From: Cymodocea nodosa
Lineage: Eukaryota > Streptophyta > Magnoliopsida > Alismatales > Cymodoceaceae
DNA length: 64,000 bases
Direction of reading: 5' to 3'
Assembly (NCBI GenBank): GCA_036874045.1
Contig: CM072337.1
Coordinates: 1,178,001-1,242,000 of the forward strand
This document shows, piece after piece, positions 1 to 13,117 of this stretch. The number at the start of each line of letters is the position of its first letter. The first letter of the stretch is position 1. Below the pieces are notes generated by a model. That model did no database searches and had not been told where the DNA came from. It saw nothing but the letters and a program-made list of their open reading frames with translations. The translations under genes and the position numbers were made by a program.

Positions 1-1559
1 TAATTAATATTAATACATATGATAATGATTTTAAGCAATTTATATATATTAATACATATATATTGATTGATATTAAGATTAACATAAACACATATATTTA
101 TATATTAATATGTATCTTAAATTAGTATAGAAAAATTAATATATAGAATACTTTTGGTGGAGGTTAGTACAGTTAAAAAAGTAAAGAAAAGTGGGTAAAA
201 AAAAAGTAAGGGAATTTTTTTTTTTTTTTTAGTATTAGGTGTCAACTTTCCAAGTATAAAAGAAGCTCATCATCTGAATTTTTGATCATTTTTGTCAAAA
301 ATCGATGGAAAAAGTTTTTTATACGAAGCTTGTATAAATAAGCTTTTTCCCACACGTTTGATAGTTGACAATTTCTTAAGGGAAAATTAATAAATAAATA
401 TATATATATATAATAAAAGAGAAGAGAATGAAAGTATAAAAATTATTTATTTATAATAATATTAGTCTTATTTATTATCCTAAAAATAAATTTAAAATAT
501 ATAAATTATTTATTTATAATTTATATTCTTTTACTTTCCTCTACTTTTTAAATGTATACTAATATTTTCAAATTTTTTAAATTTTTCAAATTTTCTTAAC
601 TTTTTGAACATGCACCGACACCTTCAAAAAATTTTAATTTTTTAAACTTTTTTCAGATTTCCATTTCCTTTATTTTTCATATTTTTCTAAACTTTCTTAT
701 GCCACTAAGTTTGACCATAAGAAAATATTGATTAAACTAAATGTGTGATTAAATCTAATCGAAGATGGACAAATTAAATGCATAATTCGATTAAACCAAA
801 TGTACATTATAAGGTCTAATTGAATATGGTAACTCGAAGTTCATGGGATTCCCATTTGGAACTTCCAAACTTTTTTTTGATACTTTATTATATCATTAAT
901 ATGTATATTAATACAGGAATGATCACTTCTATATATATTAATATATACTAGAAATATATATTAATAATATAGAACATATTCATTTGTTGGTAATTTTATA
1001 ATTACTATTAATTATAATATGAAGACTCTTTTATAAACAGGAGATGTAAAAATTACTCTAAAATCATCACCATGTTAAAAAACTACATCGTTCGTTGTGA
1101 GTTTGTTTTAACATGTGTTTAATCAAAACAAATAAGTATTAATTTATATATTTGTTGTAAGAATTCAAATATTTTTGTATAATGAACATGTTTAACTAGT
1201 TTGTGTCAATAATGAATTTAATTTAAATTTTAGTAAAAATTTGTGCACTTAAAATTAAATGAAAATGAAAATAAAATTCGTTTAATTATAAAATAAAGAC
1301 AACTGTACATCTTCTACAAATAATTTTCATTAGAAATTAAATTCTATCTCATAACAATTTAACGAAAATGAAATATAAACCTAAATACTTCTACAAATCA
1401 TTAATGTTGAAACATCTGCGACTCACGTTTAGAGAGGTTTTGAGGGTTTTTGTTGGATTTAGTCATTATAGTAAGTTTTATGTTAATTAGTGTAAAAATA
1501 CTATTATTTTTTATTATTACATATTATTGTTGAGTTATGCATATTATTATTATTAGTGA

Positions 1560-1905
1560 TGTATTTTGTTATTAATATTTATTACATAAGATTATTGAAT
1601 AATTATATATAAATATCTAATTATATTATTATATAACATGTTAATTGATTAATATAATTAATTAATTACATTTTTATTAATTAATTTAATTCATTAATTA
1701 TGTACTTAATAATGAATTAATTTCAAATAATTATATTAATTATTATCATAAACAAATATAAATTTCAATTTTGTCTAATTTTATCATGTGTACAAATATT
1801 TAAATTTTAATTTATGTCAAATTCCTAAATTTATATAAATACTTGAATTTAAAATTTTATTTTCATCCAATTTTATAAAATTCAAATTCTATCAAATTAA
1901 ATTAT
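1560..1905 (+). repeat. AT-rich dispersed repeat, copy 1
   Basis: A block of TAATTAATTAA-type sequence followed by a TTTTATAAAATTCAAATTCTA-like tail. The same order of motifs recurs at 35540-35850 in this orientation, and at 37780-38090 and 40180-40530 in the opposite one. Low complexity makes exact edges uncertain. No coding capacity is visible; a degraded non-autonomous DNA transposon is the likeliest identity. Confidence 0.45.
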
Positions 1906-2170
1906 AAATATACAAACAGATTATTAATATATTTAATGTAAGATACCAAAGATCTATAATTTCATTCATAAGATCATTTAGTTCTTGCATGTTCAACATA
2001 ATAGTTAAATCTTTAGCATTCCTCCTTATCATATGTGAGATGTTCCAATATAATTTTCTTAGGAACCATCTTCGATTCCAACATGAAATAATTCTCAAGA
2101 AGATGAAGGTATTTTTAGCCATGATATTAAAGGAGAGTTTATGTATAAGGAAAAGTAAAAAAAAATAATA

Positions 2171-2713
2171 ATAATATAATGTATTTGTATCTAACAAAAA
2201 CGATGGAAAGCGAAAGTTTTAATATCACTTTCTAATGTCACTTTTAAGATAAAATTTTATAAGAGGAAGTAGAATTATTTTCTTTTTCAAGTTGAAATAT
2301 TTGAAAGCAATAAAAAGTGAAGAAAAAAAGGGGAAAAGAAAAGAAAATATAATTTGTTAAATTTGTACATTTAAAAAAGATAAAATAATATAATAATAAT
2401 AATAATTTTTTATAATATGTTAAATTTATATTAACCTCATAATGTATAATGTATTCTAATGAATAATGAAAATATTTTTAATTTTTTCATAAATTTAAGA
2501 TGTTTAAAAATATTTTTATGTTATTTATTTATATTTTATTACTTATTATTATTTTTTCACTTTCTATTACTTTTTAAATTTTTTGTCATTTTCTTGTTGA
2601 ACATCGTATTTTCTATCATATAATTTTCTTTTCCGTTGTTTTTTAAAATTTTCAATACTTTTTACTTTCTGTCATTTTATAAGTACACGAGCCTAATTCT
2701 TAACTATGATGTT
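2171..2713. repeat. Possible degraded MITE
   Basis: The left edge has TGTATTTGTATCTAAC followed by GATGGAAAGCGAAAG. The right edge reads, in reverse complement, GTGTACTTATAAAATGACAG. These resemble the subterminal sequence of the well-bounded MITE at 22707-23344, which also contains GGAAAGCGAAAG and many (g)aaaatga(c/t) words. No convincing terminal inverted repeat or target duplication could be fixed, so this is tentative. Confidence 0.3.
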
Positions 2714-2993
2714 AAAACATTCGATAAAAATTACCATGAATACCAACGAAAACATTTTATTCCGTTAGACAAATAAATTTGAGGTATTTTGTGGAGATAT
2801 TTTTGGCCATCCAAAAATTACCCTTTAAAAATCTAAACGAGCGAAAGCTGCGTAGCCGACGACTTTACTCTTCAACGGGGCCATCACTGCCAGCACTCGT
2901 GAGCACGACGGCGCCGCCTCTTCCTCGCCGGTGCTCCGCTCGACCCAGCCGCGCCGAAATCGTTCTCCGGCAAGCTTCCAGAAAGTAGAAGAG

Positions 2994-5900
2994 ATGGCAT
3001 TCGTGAAAGTAGGGCCGATGCCGTGGCTCCGTAACAAGATCGTCGATCCGTTTTTACAGATCATCAAAATGTTAGTCTTTCCCACACCCAATTTCCCCCT
3101 CCTCTTCCCCACCCCGGAACAAAAGGTATCAAATTTTTCTTTTTTTGGGGGGCTTTGAAGGTTTTACGCGCTGTGCTGAACCAAATTTGTTGGTCGTGGA
3201 TGTTAATATTTTCTCGAATGGGTGTTGACCATATGGTTTTTGTCTTGCGGTTTTTTATGTAGTGAAGTTTTCATCGGAACTAATCTTTCTTGTTCGCAGC
3301 ATCTGAAAAGAAAGGAAGATTTTCATCTTCAAAAACTTTGAACATCTTCCATTAATTCAATTTATGCACTATGTGTGGGCTATGCACTCGTTATCAGAGC
3401 CTACCGTAAAATGGTTAATTATACAGCTGAATGGGAAACATTTTTTATGTTGGCCATCCCATATCATTAGGGTTAATTTGATAATGGCATTATGGTTGTC
3501 CTTGTTTGCATACATGGTGTATTATTTTTGTCTCCATGATTTTCTACAAAATTCTGTAAATAACTCTTCCCTGTTTATTTTTATTTTTTTGCAGGGGCGC
3601 AGAACCTAAACAATTGGCCTTTTCAACTGCTCTAGGATTAACGTTGGGCATATTCCCCATATGTGGTAGCTTTTGATATTCATGCTATTTGCATTCTTCT
3701 CGTTTTGCAGTTTCTAAGCATGGGTGTTAACTGTTAGTTATTATGCAAAAGAAAATAGGAAACCAATACAACCACCAGCATTACATTTGCAATGGCCTGT
3801 GCATACCTATAGCTGACAGAACAGAAGACATGGTTCGAAACATGCAAATGCATAGTTATGCTATAGGATTTTCTGTGGAAAAGCTGTATGTGTGGATGTA
3901 TCCTTTACAAATCCGTAAATTTTGTTGCTCCTAATGAAGAGAATAAGTTTTTCCATCATATGCTGATGCTAGGGCCTCAAATGTAGTTCAAGAGTTCCTG
4001 CAGAATCATGCACATGGCAAAGGAGATCTTGGTTGTATATTAATATTTTCAGTAATCAGATTCTTGAAAGGTTTGCAGTGGACTAAAAATAATGACTCAT
4101 GTCCAATGGTCCTCCACTATTTTTGCACAACGTTAAATGCATCCAAACTATGAATCAAAGCTTGACAGACAGATCAAGAGAAGAAAGCCACTGAATGTAA
4201 CGAAAAACAAAAAATACTAAAAGTCACAAAATGAAAATCTACTTATTCAATTTGATAGAAAATAAGAATAAGAAAAAACAAGAATGGATTGAATATTGAA
4301 ATGCACATGGTGAACTGGTGTTGCCTACTGCTTTTCAGACATATCTAATTTTTTCTGTTATAATGATTTTATTAGTGATACTCTTCTTCAATATTATCAC
4401 CGTTTTTAAGTTAATTTCATCGTTAGAATTGAGTAAAAGGAAAGAAGAAATTCACGTTCTTCTTGCAAGGCTTTAGCAGAGAATGAAGTGAGTAATATGT
4501 TTGAGTGTCCAAGGAGGATCACAATAATATATATATATATATATATGAATAAACAAATAATTTCATTAGATTGATGAAACATATTCAATGGTTGTGGTGA
4601 ACAGTTCAACAGTCTGTATAATCGGGAAAATGTTCTTCAATTTTGAATATCAAATGTTCTCTCCATAATGGATATCTGTTGAAATGTTGCTGCCTTTTTT
4701 GACATAACGATCCTTTCCTTGAACAGGTGTAACAGTATTTCTCTGTGGTATTGCCATTGCTTTACTTGGAAAAAACTGTCATGCTCCTAGCATGCTGTTT
4801 GCTAATTTGGTTGCTACTCCTATTGAGCTAAGGTTAGCACATTTAACCATTCCCATGTGGGGCAAATTGGGGGAAAACAGGAAGATGAAAAGTTTTAAAT
4901 GTAATTTAAAGGAATCCCACTACCGTTCCTATTGTATGGAACGAATGTTTATTCTAAATATGTGTTAAGATAGTCTTGCTCTTATTGCTATTCTACATAG
5001 GCTATGTTTGAAACTATACAGCTGCAATCACAATTTTTCAGTAAAACTAGCTTATCAAAAAGCAATATTATTTACAGTATTTTTTGTGTAAATACAAAAG
5101 GTTATAAGGAAAATCTTGAAAATGAAGGGCAATGTTTTAATAACCTTTGTATAAGCTGTTGGATGCGTTTGAAAAATAAATTTTAGAAGAAAAGTGTGTT
5201 TCAGTAGAGCTGTGATGGAAACCTCAGTTCTAAACATAACCATAGAATAAAAAAGTTGATAGAGTGGCAGGGGGATGACTTTTCCAAACTGATTGAAATC
5301 CTGAATCTGATAATGTTAATTATATGCTTTATAAATTCTTATTACTTTTAACTGACTTGCCCAGCTTGGTGATTCCTTTCTTGCGTTTTGGAGAATTCAT
5401 ATCTGGTGGTCCTCAATTTCCATTGACTTCTGATGCATTGAGGAAAGTATTGACAGGCAAGGCATCACAAGAAGTACTACTGAGCATCTTCCATGCGGTT
5501 AGTATCAACTGGGGTTTGTTTGGTTTATATTATGGATCCTTCGATTTTAGGGTTGCAAAGTTATAGACAGATTTTGAAATAAATGGTTTTGATATTATAG
5601 GTTCCGACAATTATCTCATCAATTGTGCAAATTGTCTTCTAGTTATAGCTTTCAGATTTCCAGAAATCAATTTTGCTTATTACGTGACTGTAGAATATTG
5701 TTAATCTTAGGTTTCAAATTTCTCATAATTTAAATCAAACATTATGTGTTACAAAATTTAATGAAATATTTAAAATTACATAATTTAACAGAAGATTTAT
5801 CGAAAAGATTAAGGCAGTGTTTATTTTTACTGTTAAACCAAGCATATTCTATGTTATATTATAAATGGTATAATATACAACAGCAACAATTCGAATCATA

Positions 5901-7259
5901 ATCCCATTACTTGGAGTCCACCACATGAATCCTTTTTTTCTAAGTATTTCTATCCATGGTCAAATCTTTTGTTAAAGTAATAAAATTAAATATTTTTTAT
6001 AATTTCTAACTAAGTAGTTTTAGACTTACCTTTATTTCTTTTAATTTATTTTGCACCAATTAATTTTTCTTTTCTAACAGATACATTTTTTTGTTTCCTG
6101 AGGATATAACTAAATCACTTAAAACTGAATTTTTCTTATCTTTAATTAATGCAACTTGTACTCTATTTCTAATTTTAACCTTATTTCCCATAGTATTATC
6201 ACTCATTCATTTACGTATATGCATTTCAATAACACTAACTTTTTGCATATGGCCATATTTTAAGGTTTAATATTTTGAGTCATGAAGTATAGTCGGACTA
6301 TATAATATAAATGGTACAATATAATCTGCCTATTTCGTAATCTTCACACTACATGCTATGAGACTTACATAAGCTGAATCAAACGCAATTTAGGAAATGT
6401 TGAAAACCTAAGTTCTCAAAATCTTGTTTTTTTCTTCCCTACCTAGATCTCTCATATTTTTGGACTCTTAAAACCCAAGTTCTAATATTCTGTGGAAAGA
6501 AAAATTACTGGAAGTAAATTGTTTCTACTAACAAATATGAGACAAGAACAATGTGAAAGTAAACTTACTACAACACACAATTCTAATACATTAACATACT
6601 CTAACAACATTGAAACCTTTGCATGTATTTAGTTCAAATCAGTATGCATAATCTAGTTAGATGCCTTTGTCGTATTTTCTGGAATTAACTTCACTAGAAT
6701 CTTCTGTATGTTGTCTGGGTATGGTATATGATTTCTAGTTTTCTGCCATAAAAAAATTTCCCTGCCATCATCATGGTTTGAGTTCATTCATGTTGCGCAC
6801 TTGCTATTTAGTGAGTCGCTGGCAGCTTTTGCATTATAAATCTGAAAATTTCCATCCCAAGTAGATAGCAAAGTGAAAGAAAAAGAACAGTTCTGGGTGG
6901 AACTGTTCTACTTTTGACTGCGAAACAGTAAAGGTTGCGAACTGTGATGGAGATTCTCTTCTCCACTAGATGCAACTGTTCTAATTTTTCTGGGTGCAGT
7001 TGGTCAATACTTCTGACTCACTCACGGGAGTGTGTATTTAAATCTGAACCATTAAATTCCGTTTGCTAGTTGTCATGCATTCTCCTATTTGAAACGTGCT
7101 AACTTTCCGTCATTTATCTTGCAGTTATTAGGTTGGTTCTTCGCTGCACCCTTTGTATTGGCAACCCTATTTATAATTTTTCTTCCATGCTTCAAGCTCC
7201 TAGTCCAGAAATTTAATGGCCGCCCAACAAGCCCACAGAAGGAGCTCCACCCTTACTAA
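2994..7259 (+). CDS. DUF2062 membrane protein, 5 exons
   Basis: Exons: 2994-3070, 3595-3665, 4727-4832, 5365-5497 and 7125-7259, all with GT-AG introns and matching phases, giving 173 aa. The protein starts MAFVKVGPMPWLRNK. A hydrophobic stretch follows (about residues 33-66, with GIFPICG and the NLVATPIEL motif just after at about 76-84), then a second around 130-158 (LLGWFFAAPFVLATLF), and it ends QKELHPY. This layout fits the DUF2062 family, whose biochemical role is unknown. Two membrane segments are seen; that it is a membrane protein is inference. The start is the first ATG after a GC-rich, C/G-containing leader (2780-2993) that looks like a 5' UTR. Exon 1 joins exon 2 through a split ATG codon (Met26). 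Intron 4 (5498-7124) is long and AT-rich with no gene in it. Confidence 0.85.
4527..4546. repeat. (AT)n microsatellite
   Basis: About ten AT dinucleotides in intron 2 of the DUF2062 gene. Similar short runs sit at 8722-8741 and 8910-8931 upstream of the DUF3511 gene. Confidence 0.85.
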
Positions 7260-8993
7260 GATCAAGGTGTGCAAGGAGTCTTTCATGATGACTGAAACAA
7301 CATCACACATTCAACCTTGCATACATATATATACATTTGTATATGTACATGTATGAGCTATCAGAATGCAACATCAACGATTGTTTTACATTTCATCTCA
7401 ACTTCTGTATCAAGTTCGAAAGTGCACCCTTTCTTTCTCCAGTTTTGAAGGGCATCAAACGAAATGTGATTTTCTCAAATAGAAACGACCCTTTACAGCT
7501 TGTGATGTCCCCTCTTTGAACATAATGACCGGTCCATGCCATACAAAAAGTGAAGCAGCGTACAAGAAGTGGCCTCCAGTTTGCAGGAAGGTGATGAAGC
7601 AGATCCAGCCAACAAATGTACAACCACCGCCCGCCCATCATGCTGCAAAATTTGGTAGCAAAATTTGTCGGTCTTGTCAACGTGAATCGCCGCATTTTCA
7701 GGTTGCGTAAGCAACCAGGAAATAAAAAATAAAAAATTCCTTTTATTTTGGAAACTGAGAAGAGGAGAACGATTCTTTCCAAGAACCCAGAGTTATATCT
7801 TAATCAACAAATCCATTCTAAATATTAAACGAAGGTAACAGGAAGCAATGGAAAGTTTGAAAGATATTTACTGTTTGTGTAAGTTTGAGAATTTAAAAGA
7901 ACATTAAAAAAAAAAAATTGTTTATCGGATATTACTTGTTATACACTTAACGAAGTACAAATATTAAAATAAAATTTTATTATCTTTTTAAATGAATTTT
8001 AAATTATTAAAAATGAATTATTAGTCCTTTTTATTTATTTATATTTTTTTAACCATTCTGATCACGGACGTGAAGGGAGATATGAACAGACATGTGAAGG
8101 AAATTTCAGTACTTTTCAAATGGTGAAAGGGAGAAAATGTTGATATTTACATCAAGAAAAGTGAAAATTTTACTTTACCTTCTCGTACGTAAGTAATTGA
8201 AATTTTACCTTTCACTTTTTATTTTTGTCACTTTACTTCTGGTGGTGAGAACCCATGTGGATCTCCTTCGTTTGAAAATTTAAGAATGAAAAACGGAATC
8301 ATGTTGTTCTTCACATTTTGTACATCGAAAATTGTTTTTTCATTAGTTTACACAATAAAGTTGTAATAGACTTTACAGATATAAATATTTTTCATTTAAA
8401 GTTGGTATCACATATAAATATTTTATATAATGTAATACTTATATCATTTATAGAATAATATAATATATCATCGTTATATTTTTAATATACGCAGAAAGAG
8501 AGAAAAACAAGAGCACAGGTATTTATAGGAAAAAATGCTACGATTATTTATTTTACAGTTTGGATATATTAACTTAAAATCTATCAATGGTAAAGATTAT
8601 ATCTAAAATAAAATAATTTTTTTTTAAAAAAAAAACCTTTATTTCAGTTACTATCTTTGTAATTTATAAATTTTAAGTTAATATGCCTAAAATATCGATA
8701 GAGTGCTTCCGACAGCATTGAATATATATATATATATATAATTTTTTTTACTACAAAACGGAAAAATCTTATATTCTTGAAAAAGAAAAAAACATAGAGG
8801 AAAACGTTTATAACAAAAAAATGCTAAAATTATTTATCTTATAATTTAGATATATTAACTTAAAATTTATTTGAAATAAATAAATATTTTTTATCTAAAA
8901 TATTAAACACATATATATATATATATATATAAATAATATTTTTCACCAGCAACGAAAGAATCTTAAATTCTTAAAATAAGAAAACATAGAAAA
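7260..8993. other. 3' flank of DUF2062 gene and spacer to DUF3511 gene
   Basis: The first 500 bases are of mixed composition and probably include the 3' UTR; AATAAAAAATAAAA at about 7722 could serve as a polyadenylation signal. A 129-codon frame on the minus strand (7393-7782) overlaps this region but resembles no family and is judged a chance frame. From about 7900 the sequence becomes AT-rich spacer and ends in a tandem duplication (8484-8960) directly upstream of the next gene. Confidence 0.6.
8484..8960. repeat. Diverged tandem duplication upstream of DUF3511 gene
   Basis: Two related blocks of roughly 270 bp. Each has an 'aaaaaatgcta' word, then ATATTAACTTAAAAT, then an A/T-rich stretch with ATATATATAT, then a segment ending in AAGAAAA(A)ACATAGA. 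The first has (AT)n at 8722, the second at 8910. The second block ends within about 40 bases of the likely 5' UTR of the DUF3511 gene, so it may be part of its promoter; that is inference from position. Confidence 0.6.
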
Positions 8994-9173
8994 GTGAGAA
9001 GAAGGGCGGGCGCCGGTCTTGCACAAACAGTCGCAGGTGAGCTGTTTCCAGCCGAGACGATAGAAACAAACACCCACCAACAAGACCGGGCGGGCGGGCG
9101 TAGCTGTGAGCTGGTAAAGTGGGGAGGAGAAGAGAAGGACGAGTTGAGTACACCGCCAAGCTCTGGGTTGGGC

Positions 9174-9500
9174 ATGATGGATGGGTACAGATCAAGATCC
9201 TTCGGTGAATATCACGGTGGCGGTGCAAGAGATGGGCCTGGGATACAACACACAAGATCCTACAGCACTTCCTACACATACACCACTCAACCCAAATCCA
9301 AGGATTTGAGGAGGACGAAGACCTCATCTGGGTCCTCGTCCAAGAGCAGGAGGTGGGGTCTCGGTGATCCAGATGTGCAGAGGAAGAAGAGGATTGCGAC
9401 TTACAACGTCTACGCTGTGGAGGGCAAGATGAAGGGCAGCTTCAGGAAGAGCTTCAGGTGGATCAAGGACAAGTGCTCTTATCTGGTGTATGGCTGCTGA
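9174..9500 (+). CDS. DUF3511 domain protein, single exon
   Basis: A 108-aa protein from a single exon. The N-terminal half is Ser/Thr/Arg/Tyr-rich (SRSFGEY, SYSTSYTYTTQP) and looks disordered. The C-terminal third carries the DUF3511 signature: KKRIATYNVYAVEGKMKGSF, then RKSFRWIKDKCS and a terminal YLVYGC. The family is plant-specific, small and basic, with no established biochemical function. The frame stays open upstream to 8994, but that extension resembles no family and is GC-rich leader-like, so the ATG at 9174, giving MMDGYRSRSFGEY, is preferred; the second ATG at 9177 is also possible. No intron is needed. AATAAA at 9739 is a candidate polyadenylation signal about 240 bases past the stop. 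Confidence 0.88.
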   Translation: MMDGYRSRSFGEYHGGGARDGPGIQHTRSYSTSYTYTTQPKSKDLRRTKTSSGSSSKSRRWGLGDPDVQRKKRIATYNVYAVEGKMKGSFRKSFRWIKDKCSYLVYGC

Positions 9501-10169
9501 TGATGGGGAATCGCGCCTTCTGGGTACCACTTGCCTGCATGCCGACTTCATGGGTCTTGTGATTATTTTCCTTTGTTTGTGAATCATATATGGTTCTGCT
9601 TCTTCCTTGGATTGATTGATGCTGGTTTACCTTTGCTAATGGAAATTGCATGTGTGCTTTCTCTTAACCTGCATAGATGACTTTCTTTGTTGTTGTTGTT
9701 GTTTTGTTTGCTGATCTGCAAGACATGCGTCGTTCCCCAATAAAAGATAACCAAACAGAGACCATTCGATGGAATAAAATCTGCACTACTGGATTCTTTT
9801 CATAGTCAATAGACGTTACTCGGTGATTAATCTTGTTCCTGTGCAGCAATACTTTCTTTACCTTATCCTTCACAAGGTCTTCGTATTTATTTTTTCCCCT
9901 TTTCTTGATAATGGCAGTGGGGTTTTTTACCTTTCCTGGATTATATCATATAGTCCATGGTCTGTCTGCTTTGTGCTTGCAATGTCAAGCTCATATCTTG
10001 AGAAACTTCCCTTCAGAGTCTCCTACCATCAAACATGAAGCAAACTAATGTTTTAATGCTCAAACATTAAGTTGACATGTTACTTTGTTCAAGGCTGACG
10101 ATACACAATGGATTTATACTTACATATGATACACAAGTACTTTCTTGTATCAATCTTTTTTCTTTTTTT
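9501..10169 (+). other. 3' UTR and flank of the DUF3511 gene
   Basis: T/G-rich sequence typical of a plant 3' UTR runs to about 9760, with AATAAA at 9739-9744. Beyond it no gene is visible before copia remnants start near 10170. The short overlapping frames around 9823-10050 on the plus strand resemble no family. Confidence 0.6.
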
Positions 10170-11060
10170 TTACCTATTACTAAAACCCAATTCAACCCAC
10201 ATGTAAAACAAAGTAGAAGTGATAATGGTTCACAATTTACTTCTCTCAAATTCAAATCTCTGTTATATTCTCATGGTAGTGTTTATTTTTGATCTTGTAC
10301 CTACTCACCTGACTAAAATACCATACTTGAGAGAAAACATAGTGCACCCTACATACTGCTGCTAGGTCCTTGAGGATCTGTGTGCTTATATCTCTCAAAT
10401 TTTAGGTTGAATGTATTATTATACCTTTCAAATTGATTCCACTATTAGAAAATCCTTTAATGACCATGGTATAGTATTCTCTTTGCCTGTTGTTTCTGAC
10501 CTGAACGATTTTTGTTTTCCTTGGCAAAGACAACACTGACATTTGATATACTGATGATTCCACCACTGCTGAGAGTTTCAGCAAGAATATGGACAACAAT
10601 CTAGTTATCAATGACAAATTTTCCTCCTGGTATACATGAAACATGACTCTTGTCATCAGATAATTTGTCTGGGTATTCATTACTTTTTTTTCCTCAATGT
10701 CTCTATTCCTGTCATCAGAAAATTTGTCCGACTATAAAGGAAGTACCAGGACTGCACATAGTTCTTCTCTTGCTGCCAGACATCCTCAACATAAATTTAT
10801 GACCCATTCCAACTACACTAACTCTCATAAAGTCTTTCTTAAAATGTCATAGGCAACTTTATTGAACCAACCACCTTTAAAACTGAAAAGGCCAGATCAG
10901 ACCCAAATAGGTGTTAAGCCATGCAGACTAAAGCTTGAAGCTTTGAACAAGAACAAAGCTTCATCCTGTTTAGACTGTGAAGACTGAGGTGCATGTTTTC
11001 CATATCAGTGACTTTTACATCCACGAGAATTCAAATCTTGATAGAAATTACGAGTATCAT
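10170..11060 (+). mobile_element. Decayed Ty1-copia remnant: integrase to start of RT
   Basis: On the plus strand the integrase core is readable: SRSDNGSQFTSLKF followed by SLLYSHG, then after an in-frame stop SCTYSPD, another stop, and ILERKH. These correspond to the copia pattern R-S-D-N-G-x-E/Q-F ... S-C-x-Y-S-P-x-x-N-x-x-x-E-R-K-H. Two catalytic acidic positions of the DDE integrase are still present. Near 10780-10990 the integrase-to-RT linker is seen, with KLEALNKNKASSC corresponding to the usual 'EIxALExNxTW'. Several stops and frame changes break it. No LTRs were recognised, so the element is truncated. It is a separate copy from the one at 15690-16720, because both include the linker region. 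Confidence 0.75.
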
Positions 11061-13117
11061 TACTTAAAACTAACTGAAATATTGCAATTATGTTTTGCAG
11101 TTGATACACATGTTTTTTAAATGATTGGTGATATCTTTGCTTGAATTTAAATTTGAGGTTTTTCTTCTCTTTTATAAACCTTATAAGATAAAAGAAGATG
11201 CATTATTTACCATCAATATTTTTAGATGGATTTGAAGGGTGGACAGTTGAGCAACAACACCAATTTGGGGATTCTGATCTATCAGTCCAGTTCACTAGAG
11301 GGCTAGAGCTTGCCATCATCCACAAGGCTTGATGCTTCATATTGTGACATGCTTTAGTTGTGATTTTAAAGGGGCATTTGCTTTAAGAAATGTCAAAAAG
11401 CACAAGAGATTTTCAAATTGATTATTGAATATCAACTCATCAGGACTTATTCATGTTGCTCAATTCCTAATGAAGACAATAGACGAAAATTCAAAAACTA
11501 CTTACTTCTTGATGATAAGAACTTTTTTTTTTGAAGAAATCCATGGATGCCCATAAATCACAATTTAAAATATACAGTCACCAATCAACGTCTGCATTTT
11601 TCATAAATAATTTTAACAAAACTTATTTTTTAAGATGCAAATTTGCACGACAAAAGGGAGAAATAGGTCCCTTCCATATTTTCCTCTCCCCCTCACCTTT
11701 TTCTACAAGAGGTCATTTCTCTTAGAGATGCTTCTGTATTTCTTTCAAAATACATGAGAAGGCAGAAGTAATTGTATAGATTTTAAGATTAGATGATTGT
11801 AAATATATGATAAAAAATTTAATTAAATTGAATAGGTATTGATATTTGATCTAAATATTTTGAAAGTGAACAATTTTTGTTAAATTTCAACCATTCACGT
11901 TCAAATCAATAAATCTTGATGAAATAACTCATATTAAATTGAAATTTCAATGCAAAGTAGATTATATACCATAGAATGGCATTTTCATCTCACCATGAAT
12001 TGTACTTGCCTAGGCCGATATATAAGATGAACAGGAGGGAGGGAGGGAGGTAGAGGATTAGGTCAAGGGGCTTGCTTGTGTGAAATCTCCTCCTATTTCT
12101 AATAGAGATGGCGGAAGGAAAAGGGTTGGGAGAGATAAGACATTTGAGTGAAGACATCATCCACGTCAAATTGTGATGGCAAATCTCTTCAAAAGTTGGA
12201 GCATCCTTTGAAGACTTCATCTATGGTAAGAGTATGACTACAAATGTTGCAAAAGAAATTACTTCGCTAAATCCATTCTGGGCCGAATGATTAAAGTTAA
12301 AGCCGACAATGAGATTTAAGTTGCTGTGACCCTCCCTTCTCCTTTTGAGATTCAATTCTTGTTCCTATTCTTTCTGTCTTCAAACATTACCCTTTGCTAG
12401 GTACTTCTCTACCCTTCTTTTTCTTTTTTTGGTGTCAGGTGGTGTTTTAATCCGTTCTCTTTTTATCATGCAAAGGGAGAGAAAAAAAGGTCTTTTTCAA
12501 AAGTTAAGTACCTTTTCTTTTTTGACTAGGAAAAGCCAGGAGTGGTGACGCCACATGAGGTGATTAAACTATTGCTTTACTGGTTCATTACGTTTCCTGC
12601 ATCCTTGCTTTGAAAATAAAATATATTTAAAATATGCATTACGTATCAATAACTATTCTCAAAAATAAAACTTATTTAATAGGCCCAAATTCTCACAGAT
12701 AAATAGCCATCAAGTACAGCAAGTGTAAGTTTTCCATTTCATCATTGGAAGTCTCAAGCCCCATTAAGCTTACAACCTGAATGTAAAAGAACATGTAGAA
12801 TTCCAATGTTGTTTAAGTCATACCCATTTCTCTGGAAACCCAGAACTGGAATTAAAATAGATGCAAATGTCAAGGTGCTTTTCTTTTGCAAGATAAAGAG
12901 TACCAAGCATTATAAAACCCTAGTTATAAAATCTGGAGTAAGGTTTCAAATAATCAGGAACAGAGGCAAGACAACACTCCAGAGGAACACAACAAAAAAG
13001 CTACAAAGAGCTAATTTCCACCTTCTATGTCAACTTTATCGGCTCACCTACATGAAGCTGTCAAATCAGAGATTGGCCCTTGACTAGCATTCCAAGCAAG
13101 CAAAATGTCAGAGTACT
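11061..13117. other. Spacer and 3' flank of the Whirly gene
   Basis: Mixed AT-rich sequence without a recognisable gene. A short GA-rich run (GGAGGGAGGGAGGGAGG) sits at about 12036. Short frames on both strands (11531-11725, 11990-12220, 12345-12548, 12806-13087) resemble no family. The part just below 13118 should contain the 3' UTR of the minus-strand Whirly gene. Confidence 0.6.

Larger units (their letters stand above)
1..2750. other. AT-rich intergenic DNA, no gene seen
   Basis: This stretch is strongly AT-rich, with long A and T runs and many short TATATTAATA-like palindromes near 1-130 and 900-990. No reading frame here resembles a known protein; the longest, about 100 codons near 1892-2197 (-), is low-complexity I/L/Y/N sequence typical of chance ORFs in AT-rich DNA. 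Two repeat units listed separately (1560-1905 and 2171-2713) account for part of it. The rest looks like old, unrecognisable transposon debris upstream of the DUF2062 gene. Confidence 0.7.

Noticed and set aside
7393..7782. 129-codon minus-strand frame antisense to the 3' end of the DUF2062 gene
   Set aside because: No motif or family resemblance, and other frames on both strands are also open here; explained by local base composition.
8994..9173. 60-codon N-terminal extension of the DUF3511 frame
   Set aside because: It is in frame and open, but GC-rich leader-like and outside the family pattern; the ATG at 9174 gives the normal family length.
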